From contig OV050032.1 in assembly GCA_920105625.2 (NCBI GenBank), positions 92,054,542 through 92,118,541 on the forward strand: DNA of 64,000 bases, read 5' to 3'. Shown here one piece after another: positions 27,971 to 40,200 of the stretch; the first letter of the stretch is position 1, and each line of letters begins with the position of its first letter. The notes beneath the pieces were generated by a model. That model searched no databases. It was not told the DNA's origin and was given only the letters and a program-made list of their open reading frames with translations. The stretch comes from Clusia tigrina. Taxonomy: Eukaryota > Arthropoda > Insecta > Diptera > Clusiidae. The position numbers and the translations under genes are program-made.

Positions 27971-30900
27971 TCTTGTCAATTTAATCTATCGCTCAAAGCT
28001 ATGCTACCCTTGAGTCCCAAATCAAACACTGAGAAAACTTCAAATGGCCCTATCTTCTATACGGTACGTCCTACACCTATCAAAGTTTGCAACATACAAA
28101 TGCTTGTAACTTTTTACTGGAGCGTCATAAAACCTTGAAATTTTGTAACAATAAAGTACTCGAGCCTCTTGTCAATTAAAGCTATCGCTCAAAGCTACGC
28201 TACCCTTGAGTCCCAAATCAAACACTGAGAAAACTTCAAACGGCCCTAACTTCTATACGGTACGTCCTACACCTATCAAAGTTTGCAACATACAAATGCT
28301 TGTAACTTTTTACTGGAGCGTCATAAAACCTTGAAATTTTGTAACAATAAAGTACTCGAACCTCTTGTAAATTTAATCTATCGCTCAAAGCTATGCTACC
28401 CTTGAGTCCCAAATCAAACACTGATTAAACTTCAAATGGCCCTAACTTCTATACGGTACGATCTACACGTATGAGAGTTTGCAACATACAAATGCTTGTA
28501 ACTTTTTACTGGATCGTCATAAAACCTTGAAATTTTGTAACAATAAAGTACTCGAGCCTCTTGCCAATTTAATCTATCGCTCAAAGCTATGCTACCCTTC
28601 AGTCCCAAATCAAACACTGAGAAAACTTCAAATGGCCCTAACTTGTATATGGTACGTCCTACATCTATCAAAGTTTGCAACATACAAATGCTTGTAACTT
28701 TTTACTGGAGCGTCATAAAATCTTGAAATTTTGTAACTATAAATTACTCGAGCCTCTTGTCTATTTAAGCTATCGCTCAAAGCTATGCTACCCTTGAGTC
28801 CCAAATCAAACACTGAGAAAACTTCAAATGGCCCTAACTTCTATACGGTACGTCCTACACCTATTAAAGTTTGCAACATACAAATGCTTGTAACTTTTTA
28901 CTGGAGCGTCATAAAACCTTGAAATTTTGTAACAATAAAGTACTCGAGCCTCTTGTCAATTAAAGCTATCGCTCAAAGCTATGCTACACTTGAGTCCCAA
29001 ATCAGTCACTGATAAAACTTCAAATGGCCCTAACTTCTATACGGTACGTCCTACACCTATCAAAGTTTGCAACATACAAATGCTTGTAACTTTTTACTGG
29101 AGCGTCATAAAACCTTGAAATTTTATAACAATAAAGTACTCGAGCCTCTTGTCAATTTAATCTATCGATCAAAGCTATGCTACCCTTGAGTCGCAAATCA
29201 AACACTGAGAAAACTTCGAATGGCCCTAACTTCTATACGGTACGTCCTACACGCATGAAAGTTTGCAACATACAAATGTTTGTAAGTTTTTACTGGAGCA
29301 TCACAAAACCTTGAAATTTTGTAACTATAAATTACTCGAGCCTCTTGTCTATTTAAGCTATCGCTCAAAGCTATGCTACCCTTGAGTCCCAAATCAAACA
29401 CTGATAAAACTTCAAATGGCCCTAACTTGTATACGGTACGTCCTACACCTATCAAAGTTTGCAACATACAAATGCTTGTAAGTTTTTACTGGAGCGTCAT
29501 AAAACCTTGAAATTTTGTAACAATAAAGTACTCGAGCCTCTTGTCAATTTAATCTATCGCTCAAAGCTATGCTACCCTTGAGTCCCAAATCAAACACTGA
29601 TAAAACATCAAATGGCCCTAACTTCTATACGGTACGTCCTACACCTATCAAAGTTTGCAACATACAAATGCTTGTAAGTTTTTACTGGAGCGTCACAAAA
29701 CCTTGAAATTTTGTAACAATAAAGTACTCGAACCTCTTGTCAATTTAATCTATCGCTCAAAGCTATGCTACCCTTGAGTCCCAAATCAAACACTGATTAA
29801 ACTTCAAATGGCCCTAACTTCTATACGGTACGTCCTACACGTATGAAAGTTTGCAACATACAAATGCTTGTAACTTTTTACTGGATCGTCATAAAACCTT
29901 GAAATTTTGTAACAATAAAGTACTCGAGCCTCTTGCCAATTTAATCTATCGCTCAAAGCTATGCTTCCCTTGAGTCCCAAATCAAACACTGAGAAAACTT
30001 CAAATGGCCCTAACTTGTATACTGTAAGTCCTACACCTATCAAAGTTTGCAACATACAAATGCTTGTAACTTTTTACTGGAGCGTCACAAAACCTTGAAA
30101 TTTTGTAACAATAAAGTACTCGAACCTCTTGTCAATTTAATCTATCGCTCAAAGCTATGCTACCCTTGAGTCCCAAATCAAACACTGAGAAAACTTCAAA
30201 TGGCCCTATCTTCTATACGGTACGTCCTACACCTATCAAAGTTTGCAACATACAAATGCTTGTAACTTTTTACTGGAGCGTCATAAAACCTTGAAATTTT
30301 GTAACAATAAAGTACTCGAGCCTCTTGTCAATTAAAGCTATCGCTCAAAGCTACGCTACCCTTGAGTCCCAAATCAAACACTGAGAAAACTTCAAACGGC
30401 CCTAACTTCTATACGGTACGTCCTACACCTATCAAAGTTTGCAACATACAAATGCTTGTAACTTTTTACTGGAGCGTCATAAAACCTTGAAATTTTGTAA
30501 CAATAAAGTACTCGAACCTCTTGTAAATTTAATCTATCGCTCAAAGCTATGCTACCCTTGAGTCCCAAATCAAACACTGATTAAACTTCAAATGGCCCTA
30601 ACTTCTATACGGTACGATCTACACGTATGAGAGTTTGCAACATACAAATGCTTGTAACTTTTTACTGGATCGTCATAAAACCTTGAAATTTTGTAACAAT
30701 AAAGTACTCGAGCCTCTTGCCAATTTAATCTATCGCTCAAAGCTATGCTACCCTTCAGTCCCAAATCAAACACTGAGAAAACTTCAAATGGCCCTAACTT
30801 GTATATGGTACGTCCTACATCTATCAAAGTTTGCAACATACAAATGCTTGTAACTTTTTACTGGAGCGTCATAAAATCTTGAAATTTTGTAACTATAAAT

Positions 30901-31300
30901 TACTCGAGCCTCTTGTCTATTTAAGCTATCGCTCAAAGCTATGCTACCCTTGAGTCCCAAATCAAACACTGAGAAAACTTCAAATGGCCCTAACTTCTAT
31001 ACGGTACGTCCTACACCTATTAAAGTTTGCAACATACAAATGCTTGTAACTTTTTACTGGAGCGTCATAAAACCTTGAAATTTTGTAACAATAAAGTACT
31101 CGAGCCTCTTGTCAATTAAAGCTATCGCTCAAAGCTATGCTACACTTGAGTCCCAAATCAGTCACTGATAAAACTTCAAATGGCCCTAACTTCTATACGG
31201 TACGTCCTACACCTATCAAAGTTTGCAACATACAAATGCTTGTAACTTTTTACTGGAGCGTCATAAAACCTTGAAATTTTATAACAATAAAGTACTCGAG
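26970..31300 (-). repeat. 11-monomer higher-order repeat (period 2156 bp, 2 copies)
   Basis: Two adjacent blocks, about 26970-29125 and 29126-31300, match at an offset of exactly 2156 bp (11 x 196). Equivalent points are 27042/29198, 27648/29804, 28236/30392, 28432/30588, 28479/30635 and 28628/30784. I saw no difference between copies within the block, and several rare variants are shared (ACACGCATGAAAG, ACGATCTACACG, ATGAGAGTTTGC, TACATCTATC, GCTACACTTGAG). A partial third echo follows at a 1176-bp offset (31568, 31764 and 31960 match 30392, 30588 and 30784). The block begins inside the second copy of the 22-monomer repeat, so it was probably copied out of it later. Confidence 0.88.
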
Positions 31301-33440
31301 CCTCTTGCCAATTTAATCTATCGCTCAAAGCTATGCTACCCTTGAGTCCCAAATCAAACACTGAGAAAACTTCAAATGGCCCTAACTTGTATACTGTAAG
31401 TCCTACACCTATCAAAGTTTGCAACATACAAATGCTTGTAACTTTTTACTGGAGCGTCAGAAAACCTTGAAATTTTGTAACAATAAAGTACTCGAACCTC
31501 TTGTCAATTTAATCTATCGCTCAAAGCTATGCTACCCTTGAGTCCCAAATCAAACACTGAGAAAACTTCAAATGGCCCTAACTTCTATACGGTACGTCCT
31601 ACACCTATCAAAGTTTGCAACATACAAATGCTTGTAACTTTTTACTGGAGCGTCATAAAACCTTGAAATTTTGTAACAATAAAGTACTCGAACCTCTTGT
31701 AAATTTAATCTATCGCTCAAAGCTATGCTACCCTTGAGTCCCAAATCAAACACTGATTAAACTTCAAATGGCCCTAACTTCTATACGGTACGTCCTACAC
31801 GTATGAAAGTTTGCAACATACAAATGCTTGTAACTTTTTACTGGATCGTCATAAAAAATTGAAATTTTGTAACAATAAAGTACTCGAGCCTCTTGCCAAT
31901 TTAATCTATCGCTCAAAGCTATGCTACCCTTGAGTCCCAAATCAAACACTGAGAAAACTTCAAATGGCCCTAACTTGTATATGGTACGTCCTACATCTAT
32001 CAAAGTTTGCAACATACAAATGCTTGTAACTTTTTACTGGAGCGTCATAAAATCTTGAAATTTTGTAACTATAAATTACTCGAGCCTCTTGTCTATTTAA
32101 GCTATCGCTCAAAGCTATGCTACCCTTGAGTCCCAAATCAAACACTGAGAAAACTTCAAATGGCCCTAACTTCTATACGGTACGTCCTACACCTATTAAA
32201 GTTTGCAACATACAAATGCTTGTAACTTTTTACTGGAGCGTCATAAAACCTTGAAATTTTGCAACAATAAAGTACTCGAGCCTCTTGTCAATTAAAGCTA
32301 TCGCTCAAAACTATGCTACACTTGAGTCCCAAATCAGACACTGATAAAACTTCAAATGGCCCTAACTTCTATACGGTACGTCCTACACCTATCAAAGTTT
32401 GCAACATACAAATGCTTGTAACTTTTTACTGGAGCGTCATAAAACCTTGAAATTTTTGTAACTATAAATTACTCGAGCCTCTTGCCAATTAAAGCTATCG
32501 CTCAAAGCTATGCTACCCTTGAGTCCCAAATCAAACACTGATAAAACTTCAAATGGCCCTAACTTCTATACGGTACGTCCTACACCTATCAAAGTTTGCA
32601 ACATACAAATGCTTGTAACTTTTTACTGGAGCGTCAGAAAACCTTGAAATTTTGTAACAATAAAGTATTCGAACCTCTTGTCAATTTAATCTATCGCTCA
32701 AAGCTATGCTACCCTTGAGTCCCAAATCAAACACTGAGAAAACTTCAAATGGCCCTAATTTCTATACGGTACGTCCTACACCTATCAAAGTTTGCAACAT
32801 ACAAATGCTTGTAACTTTTTACTGGAGCGTCAGAAAACCTTGAACTTTTGTAACAATAAAGTACTCGAGTCTCTTCAATTTAATCTATCGCTCAAACCTA
32901 TGCTAGCCTTGAGTCGCAAATCAAACACTGAGAAAACTTCAAATGGCCCTAACTTCTATACGGTACGTCCTACACCTATCAAAGTTTGCAACATACAAAT
33001 GCTTGTAACTTTTTACTGGAGCGTCATAAAACCTTGAACTTTTGTAACAATAAAGTACTCGAGCCTCTTGTCAATTTAATCTATCGCTCAAAGCTATGCT
33101 ACCCTTGAGTCCCAAATCAAACACTGAGAAAACTTAAAATGGCCCTAATTTCTATACGGTACGTCCTACACCTATCAAAGTTTGCAACATACAAATGCTT
33201 GTAACTTTTTACTGGAGCGTCAGAAAACCTTGAACTTTTGTAACAATAAAGTACTCGAGTCTCTTCAATTTAATCTATCGCTCAAAGCTATGCTAGCCTT
33301 GAGTCGCAAATCAAACACTGAGAAAACTTCAAATGGCCCTTACTTGTATACTGTAAGTCCTACACCTATCAAAGTTTGCAACATACAAATGCTTGTAACT
33401 TTTTACTGGAGCGTCAGAAAACCTTGAAATTTTGTAACAA

Positions 33441-33640
33441 NNNNNNNNNNNNNNNNNNNNNNNNNNNNNNNNNNNNNNNNNNNNNNNNNNNNNNNNNNNN
33501 NNNNNNNNNNNNNNNNNNNNNNNNNNNNNNNNNNNNNNNNNNNNNNNNNNNNNNNNNNNNNNNNNNNNNNNNNNNNNNNNNNNNNNNNNNNNNNNNNNNN
33601 NNNNNNNNNNNNNNNNNNNNNNNNNNNNNNNNNNNNNNNN
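33441..33640. other. Assembly gap of exactly 200 N
   Basis: A run of exactly 200 N separates two satellite blocks of opposite orientation. A fixed round number is typical of a scaffolder placeholder rather than a measured distance, so both the gap size and the relative orientation of the two contigs are uncertain. Translations that cross the gap are meaningless. Confidence 0.99.
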
Positions 33641-36600
33641 CGAGTAATTTATAGTTACAAAATTTCAAGGTTTTATGACGCTCCAGTAAAAAGTTACAAG
33701 CATTTGTATGTTGCAAACTTTGATAGGTGTAGGACGTACCGTATAGAAGTTAGGGCCATTTGAAGTTTTCTCAGTGTTTGATTTGGGACTCAAGGGTAGC
33801 ATAGCTTTGAGCGATAGCTTTAATTGGCAAGATTCTCGAGTACTTTATTGTTACAAAATTTCAAGGTTTTGTGACGCTCAGTAAAAAGTTACAAGCATTT
33901 GTATGTTGCAAACTTTGATAGGTGTAGGACGTACCGTATAGAAGTTAGGGCCATTTGAAGTTTTCTCAGTGTTTGATTTGGGACTCAAGGGTAGCATAGC
34001 TTTGAGCGATAGCTTAAACTGACAAGAGGCTCGAGTAATTTATAGTTACAAAATTTCAAGGTTTTATGACGCTCCAGTAAAAAGTTACAAGCATTTGTAT
34101 GTTGCAAACTTTGATAGGTGTAGGACGTACCGTATAGAAGTTAGGGCCATTTGAAGTTTTCTCAATGTTTGATTTGGGACTCAAGGGTAGCATAGCTTTG
34201 AGCGATAGCTTTAATTGGCAAGATTCTCGAGTACTTTATTGTTACAAAATTTCAAGGTTTTGTGACGCTCCAGTAAAAATTTACAAGCATTTGTATGTTG
34301 CAAACTTTGATAGGTGTAGGACGTACCGTATAGAAGTTAGGGCCATTTGAAGTTTTCTCAGTGTTTGATTTGGGACTCAAGGGTAGCATAGCTTTGAGCG
34401 ATAGATTAGATTGGCAAGAGGCTCGAGTACTTTATTGTTACAAAATTTCAAGGTTTTATGACGCTCCAGTAAAAAGTTACAAGCATTTGTATGTTGCAAA
34501 CTTTGATAGGTGTAGGACGTACAGTATAGAAGTTAGGGCCATTTGAAGTTTTCTCAGTGTTTGATTTGGGACTCAAGGGTAGCATAGCTTTGAGCGATAG
34601 ATTAGATTGGCAAGAGGCTCGAGTACTTTATTGTTACAAAAATTTCAAGGTTTTATGACGCTCCAGTAAAAAGTTACAAGCATTTGTATGTTGCAAACTT
34701 TGATAGGTGTAGGACGTACAGTATACAAGTTAGGGCATTTGAAGTTTTCTCAGTGTTTGATTTGGGACTCAAGGGTAGCATAGCTTTGAGCGATAGATTA
34801 GATTGGCAAGAGGCTCGAGTACTTTATTGTTACAAAATTTCAAGGTTTTATGACGCTCCAGTAAAAAGTTACAAGCATTTGTATGTTGCAAACTTTGATA
34901 GGTGTAGGACGTACAGTATACAAGTTAGGGCCATTTGAAGTTTCTCAGTGTTTGATTTGGGACTCAAGGGTAGCATAGCTTTGAGCGATAGCTTTAATTG
35001 ACAAGAGGCTCGAGTACTTTATTGTTACAAAATTTCAAGGTTTTATGACGCTCCAGTAAAAAGTTACAAGCATTTGTATGTTGCAAACTTTGATAGGTGT
35101 AGGACGTACCGTATAGAAGTTAGGGCCATTTGAAGTTTTCTCAGTGTTTGATTTGGGGACTCAAGGGTAGCATAGCTTTGAGCGGTAGCTTTAATTGGCA
35201 AGATTCTCGAGTACTTTATTGTTACAAAATTTCAAGGTTTTGTGACGCTCCAGTAAAAAGTTACAAGCATTTGTATGTTGCAAACTTTGATAGGTGTAGG
35301 ACGTACCGTATAGAAGTTTAGGGCCATTTGAAGTTTTCTCAGTGTTTGATTTGGGACTCAAGGGTAGCATAGCTTTGAGCGATAGCTTAAACTGACAAGT
35401 GGCTCGAGTAATTTATAGTTACAAAATTTCAAGGTTTTATGACGCTCCAGTAAAAAGTTACAAGCATTTGTATGTTGCAAACTTTGATAGGTGTAGGACG
35501 TACCGTATAGAAGTTAGGGCCATTTGAAGTTTTCTCAGTGTTTGATTTGGGACTCAAGGGTAGCATAGCTTTGAGCGATAGCTTTAATTGGCAAGATTCT
35601 CGAGTACTTTATTGTTACAAAATTTCAAGGTTTTATGACGCTCCAGTAAAAAGTTACAAGCATTTGTATGTTGCAAACTTTGATAGGTGTAGGACGTACC
35701 GTATAGAAGTTAGGGCCATTTGAAGTTGTATCAGTGTTTGATTGGGACTCAAGGGTAGCATAGCTTTGAGCGATAGATTAGATTGGCAAGAGGCTCGAGT
35801 ACTATATTGTTACAAAATTTCAAAGTTTTATGACGCTCCAGTAAAAAGTTACAAGCATTTGTATGTTGCAAACTTTGATAGGTGTAGGACGTACAGTATA
35901 CAAGTTAGGGCCATTTGAAGTTTTCTCAGTGTTTGATTTGGGACTCAAGGGTAGCATAGCTTTGAGCGATAGCTTAAACTGACAAGAGGCTCGAGTACTT
36001 TATTGTTACAAAATTTCAAGGTTTTATGACGCTCCAGTAAAAAGTTACAAGCATTTGTATGTTGCAAACTTTGATAGGTGTAGGACGTACAGTATACAAG
36101 TTAGGGCCATTTGAAGTTTTCTCAGTGTTTGATTTGGGACTCAAGGGTAGCATAGCTTTGCGCGATAGCTTTAATTGACAAGAGGCTCGAGTACTTTATT
36201 GTTACAAAATTTCAAGTTTTATGACGCTCCAGTAAAAAGTTACAAGCATTTGTATGTTGCAAACTTTGATAGGTGTAGGACGTACCGTATAGAAGTTAGG
36301 GCCATTTGAAGTTTTCTCAGTGTTTGATTTGGGACTCAAGGGTAGCATAGCTTTGAGCGATAGATTTAATTGCAAGATTCTCGAGTACTTTATTGTTACA
36401 AAATTTCAAGGTTTTGTGACGCTCCAGTAAAAAGTTACAAGCATTTGTATGTTGCAAACTTTGATAGGTGTAGGACGTACCGTATAGAAGTTAGGGCCAT
36501 TTGAAGTTTTCTCAGTGTTTGATTTGGGACTCAATGGTAGCATAGCTTTGAGCGATAGCTTAAACTGACAAGAGGCTCGAGTAATTTATAGTTACAAAAT

Positions 36601-37096
36601 TTCAAGGTTTTATGACGCTCCAGTAAAAAGTTACAAGCATTTGTATGTTGCAAACTTTGATAGGTGTAGGACGTACCGTATAGAAGTTAGGGCCATTTGA
36701 AGTTTTCTCAGTGTTTGATTTGGGACTCAAGGGTAGCATAGCTTTGGGCGATAGCTTTAATTGGCAAGATTCTCGAGTACTTTTATTGTTACAAAATTTC
36801 AAGGTTTTATGACGCTCCAGTAAAAAGTTACAAGCATTTGTATGTTGCAAACTTTGATAGGTGTAGGACGTACCGTATAGAAGTTAGGGCCATTTGAAGT
36901 TTTCTCAGTGTTTGATTTGGGACTCAAGGGTAGCATAGCTTTGAGCGATAGATTAGATTGGCAAGAGGCTCGAGTACTTTATTGTTACAAAATTTCAAGG
37001 TTTTGTGACGCTCCAGTAAAAAGTTACAAGCATTTGTATGTTGCAAACTTTGATAGGTGTAGGACGTACCGTATAGAAGTTAGGGCCATTTGAAGT

Positions 37097-37292
37097 TTTC
37101 TCAGTGTTTGATTTGGGACTCAAGGGTAGCATAGCTTTGAGCGATAGCTTTAATTGGCAAGATTCTCGAGTACTTTATTGTTACAAAATTTCAAGGTTTT
37201 GTGACGCTCCAGTAAAAAGTTACAAGCATTTGTATGTTGCAAACTTTGATAGGTGTAGGACATACCGTATAGAAGTTAGGGCCATTTGAAGT
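37097..37292 (+). repeat. Reference satellite monomer (196 bp)
   Basis: A representative unit given to fix phase. It begins TTTCTCAGTGTTTGATTTGG and ends at the base before the next TTTCTCAGTG. Hand count of the consensus gives 74 G+C in 196 bases (about 38%). It holds one XhoI site (CTCGAG, 37165-37170) followed by GTAC, so most copies should be cut once by XhoI. It also contains an imperfect dyad, AAAGTT then 20 bases then AACTTT. The length is close to one nucleosome repeat, as in many satellites. I see no CENP-B-box-like motif. Confidence 0.9.
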
Positions 37293-40200
37293 TTTCTCAG
37301 TGTTTGATTTGGGACTCAAGGGTAGCATAGCTTTGCGCGATAGCTTTAATTGACAAGAGGCTCGAGTACTTTATTGTTACAAAATTTCAAGGTTTTATGA
37401 CGCTCCAGTAAAAAGTTACAAGCATTTGTATGTTGCAGACTTTGATAGGTGTAGGACGTACCGTATAGAAGTTAGGGCCATTTGAAGTTTTCTCAGTGTT
37501 TGATTTGGGACTCAAGGGTAGCATAGCTTTGAGCGATAGATTAGATTGACAAGAGGCTCGAGTAATTTATTGTTACAAAATTTCAAAGTTTTATGACGCT
37601 CCAGTAAAAAGTTACAAGCATTTGTATGTTGCAAACTTTGATAGGTGTAGGACGTACCGTATAGAAGTTAGGGCCATTTGAAGTTTTCTCAGTGTTTGAT
37701 TTGGGACTCAAGGGTAGCATAACTTTGAGCGATAGCTTTAATTGGCAAGTATCTCGAGTACTTTACTGTTACAAAATTTCAAGGTTTTGTGACGCTCCAG
37801 TAAAAAGTTACAAGCATTTGTATGTTGCAAACTTTGATAGGTGTAGGACGTACCGTATAGAAGTTAGGGCCATTTGAAGTTTTCTCAGTGTTTGATTTGG
37901 GACTCAAGGGTAGCATAGCTTTGAGCGAAAGATTAGATTGGCAAGAGGCTCGAGTACTTTATTGTTACAAAATTTCAAGGTTTTATGACGCTCCAGTAAA
38001 AAGTTACAAGCATTTGTATGTTGCAAACTTTGATAGGTGTAGGACGTACCGTGTAGAAGTTAGGGCCATTTGAAGTTTTCTCAGTGTTTGATTTGGGACT
38101 CAAGGGTAGCATAGCTTTGAGCGATAGATTAGATTGGCAAGAGGCTCGAGTACTTTATTGTTACAAAATTTCAAGGTTTTGTGACGCTCCAGTAAAAAGT
38201 TACAAGCATTTGTATGTTGCAAACTTTGATAGGTGTAGGACGTACCGTATAGAAGTTAGGGCCATTTGAAGTTTTCTCAGTGTTTGATTTGGGACTCAAG
38301 GGTAGCATAGCTTTGAGCGATAGATTAGATTGGCAAGAGGCTCGAGTACTTTATTGTTACAAAATTTCAAGGTTTTATGACGCTCCAGTAAAAACTTACA
38401 AGCATTTGTATGTTGCAAACTTTGATAGGTGTAGGACGTACCGTATAGAAGTTAGGGCCATTTGAAGTTTTCTCAGTGTTTGATTTGGGACTCAAGGGTA
38501 GCATAGCTTTGAGCGATAGCTTTAATTGGCAAGATTCTCGAGTACTTTATTGTTACAAAATTTCAAGGTTTTGTGACGCTCCAGTAAAAAAGTTACAAGC
38601 ATTTGTATGTTGCAAACTTTGATAGGTGTAGGACGTACCGTATAGAAGTTAGGGCCATTTGAAGTTTTCTCAGTGTTTGATTTGGGACTCAAGGGTAGCA
38701 TAGCTTTGAGCGATAGCTTAAACTGACAAGAGGCTCGAGTAATTTATAGTTACAAAATTTCAAGGTTTTATGACGCTCCAGTAAAAAGTTACAAGCATTT
38801 GTATGTTGCAAACTTTGATAGGTGTAGGACGTACCGTATAGAAGTTAGGGCCATTTGAAGTTTTCTCAGTGTTTGATTTGGGACTCAAGGGTAGCATAGC
38901 TTTGAGCGATAGCTTAAACTGACAAGAGGCTCGAGTACTTTATTGTTACAAAATTTCAAGGTTTTATGACGCTCCAGTAAAAAGTTACAAGCATTTGTAT
39001 GTTGCAAACTTTGATAGGTGTAGGACGTATAGTATACAAGTTATGGCCATTTGAAGTTTTCTCAGTGTTTGATTTGGGACTCAAGGGTAGCATAGCTTTG
39101 CGCGATAGCTTTAATTGACAAGAGGCTCGAGTACTTTATTGTTACAAAATTTCAAGGTTTTATGACGCTCCAGTAAAAAGTTACAAGCATTTGTATGTTG
39201 CAAACTTTGATAGGTGTAGGACGTACAGTATACAAGTTAGGGCCATTTGAAGTTTTCTCAGTGTTTGATTGGGACTCAAGGGTAGCATAGCTTTGAGCGA
39301 TAGCTTTAATTGGCAAGATTCTCGAGTAATTTATTGTTACAAAATTTCAAAGTTTTATGACGCTCCAGTAAAAAGTTACAAGCATTTGTATGTTGCAAAC
39401 TTTGATAGGTGTAGGACGTACCGTATAGAAGTTAGGGCCATTTGAAGTTTTCTCAGTGTTTGATTTGGGACTCAAGGGTAGCATAGCTTTGAGCGATAGC
39501 TTTAATTGGCAAGATTCTCGAGTACTTTATTGTTACAAAATTTCAAGGTTTTGTGACGCTCCAGTAAAAAGTTACAAGCATTTGTATGTTGCAAACTTTG
39601 ATAGGTGTAGGACGTACCGTATAGAAGTTAGGGCCATTTGAAGTTTTCTCAGTGTTTGATTTGGGACTCAAGGGTAGCATAGCTTTGAGCGATAGCTTTA
39701 ATTGGCGAGATTCTCGAGTACTTTATTGTTACAAAATTTCAAGGTTTTATGACGCTCCAGTAAAAAGTTACAAGCATTTGTATGTTGCAAACTTTGATAG
39801 GTGTAGGACGTACCGTATAGAAGTTAGGGCCATTTGAAGTTTTCTCAGTGTTTGATTTGGGACTCAAGGGTAGCATAGCTTTGAGCGATAGATTAGATTG
39901 GCAAGAGGCTCGAGTACTTTATTGTTACAAAATTTCAAGGTTTTGTGACGCTCCAGTAAAAAGTTACAAGCATTTGTATGTTGCAAACTTTGATAGGTGT
40001 AGGACGTACCGTATAGAAGTTAGGGCCATTTGAAGTTTTCTCAGTGTTTGATTTGGGACTTAAGGGTAGCATAGCTTTGAGCGATAGATTAGATTGGCAA
40101 GAGGCTCGAGTACTTTATTGTTACAAAATTTCAAGGTTTTATGACGCTCCAGTAAAAAGTTACAAGCATTTGTATGTTGCAAACTTTGATAGGTGTAGGA

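Larger units (their letters stand above)
1..33440 (-). repeat. 196-bp satellite array, left block (minus orientation)
   Basis: About 171 head-to-tail copies of a ~196-bp, AT-rich monomer, read on the minus strand relative to the right block. Every copy carries recognisable landmarks: TTACAAGCATTTGTATGTTG, a CTCGAG or near-CTCGAG site, and GGGACTCAAGGGTAGCATAG (all on the minus strand). Copies differ by substitutions and occasional 1-8 bp indels. Recurrent variant types include a CTTTCATAC form of the CTTTGATAGG segment, a GTATACTATAAG form, and a GCATGC-bearing form. The variants recur at fixed multiples of 196 bp, which reveals higher-order repeats. No interruption by other sequence is visible. 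The array is open at the left edge of the window and ends at the N gap. Satellite family and chromosomal location are not recognised. A centromeric or pericentromeric site is plausible but is inference. Confidence 0.97.

Noticed and set aside
33376..33716. Frames of 92 and 100 codons across the N gap
   Set aside because: They are translations through 200 N of unknown sequence and length.
33200..33900. Fold-back (hairpin) palindrome centred on the gap
   Set aside because: Monomer phase nearly matches on the two sides, but the variants do not mirror each other: the last left monomer has the TACTGTAAG form while the first right monomers have the ACCGTATAG form. The arms are therefore not recent inverted copies.
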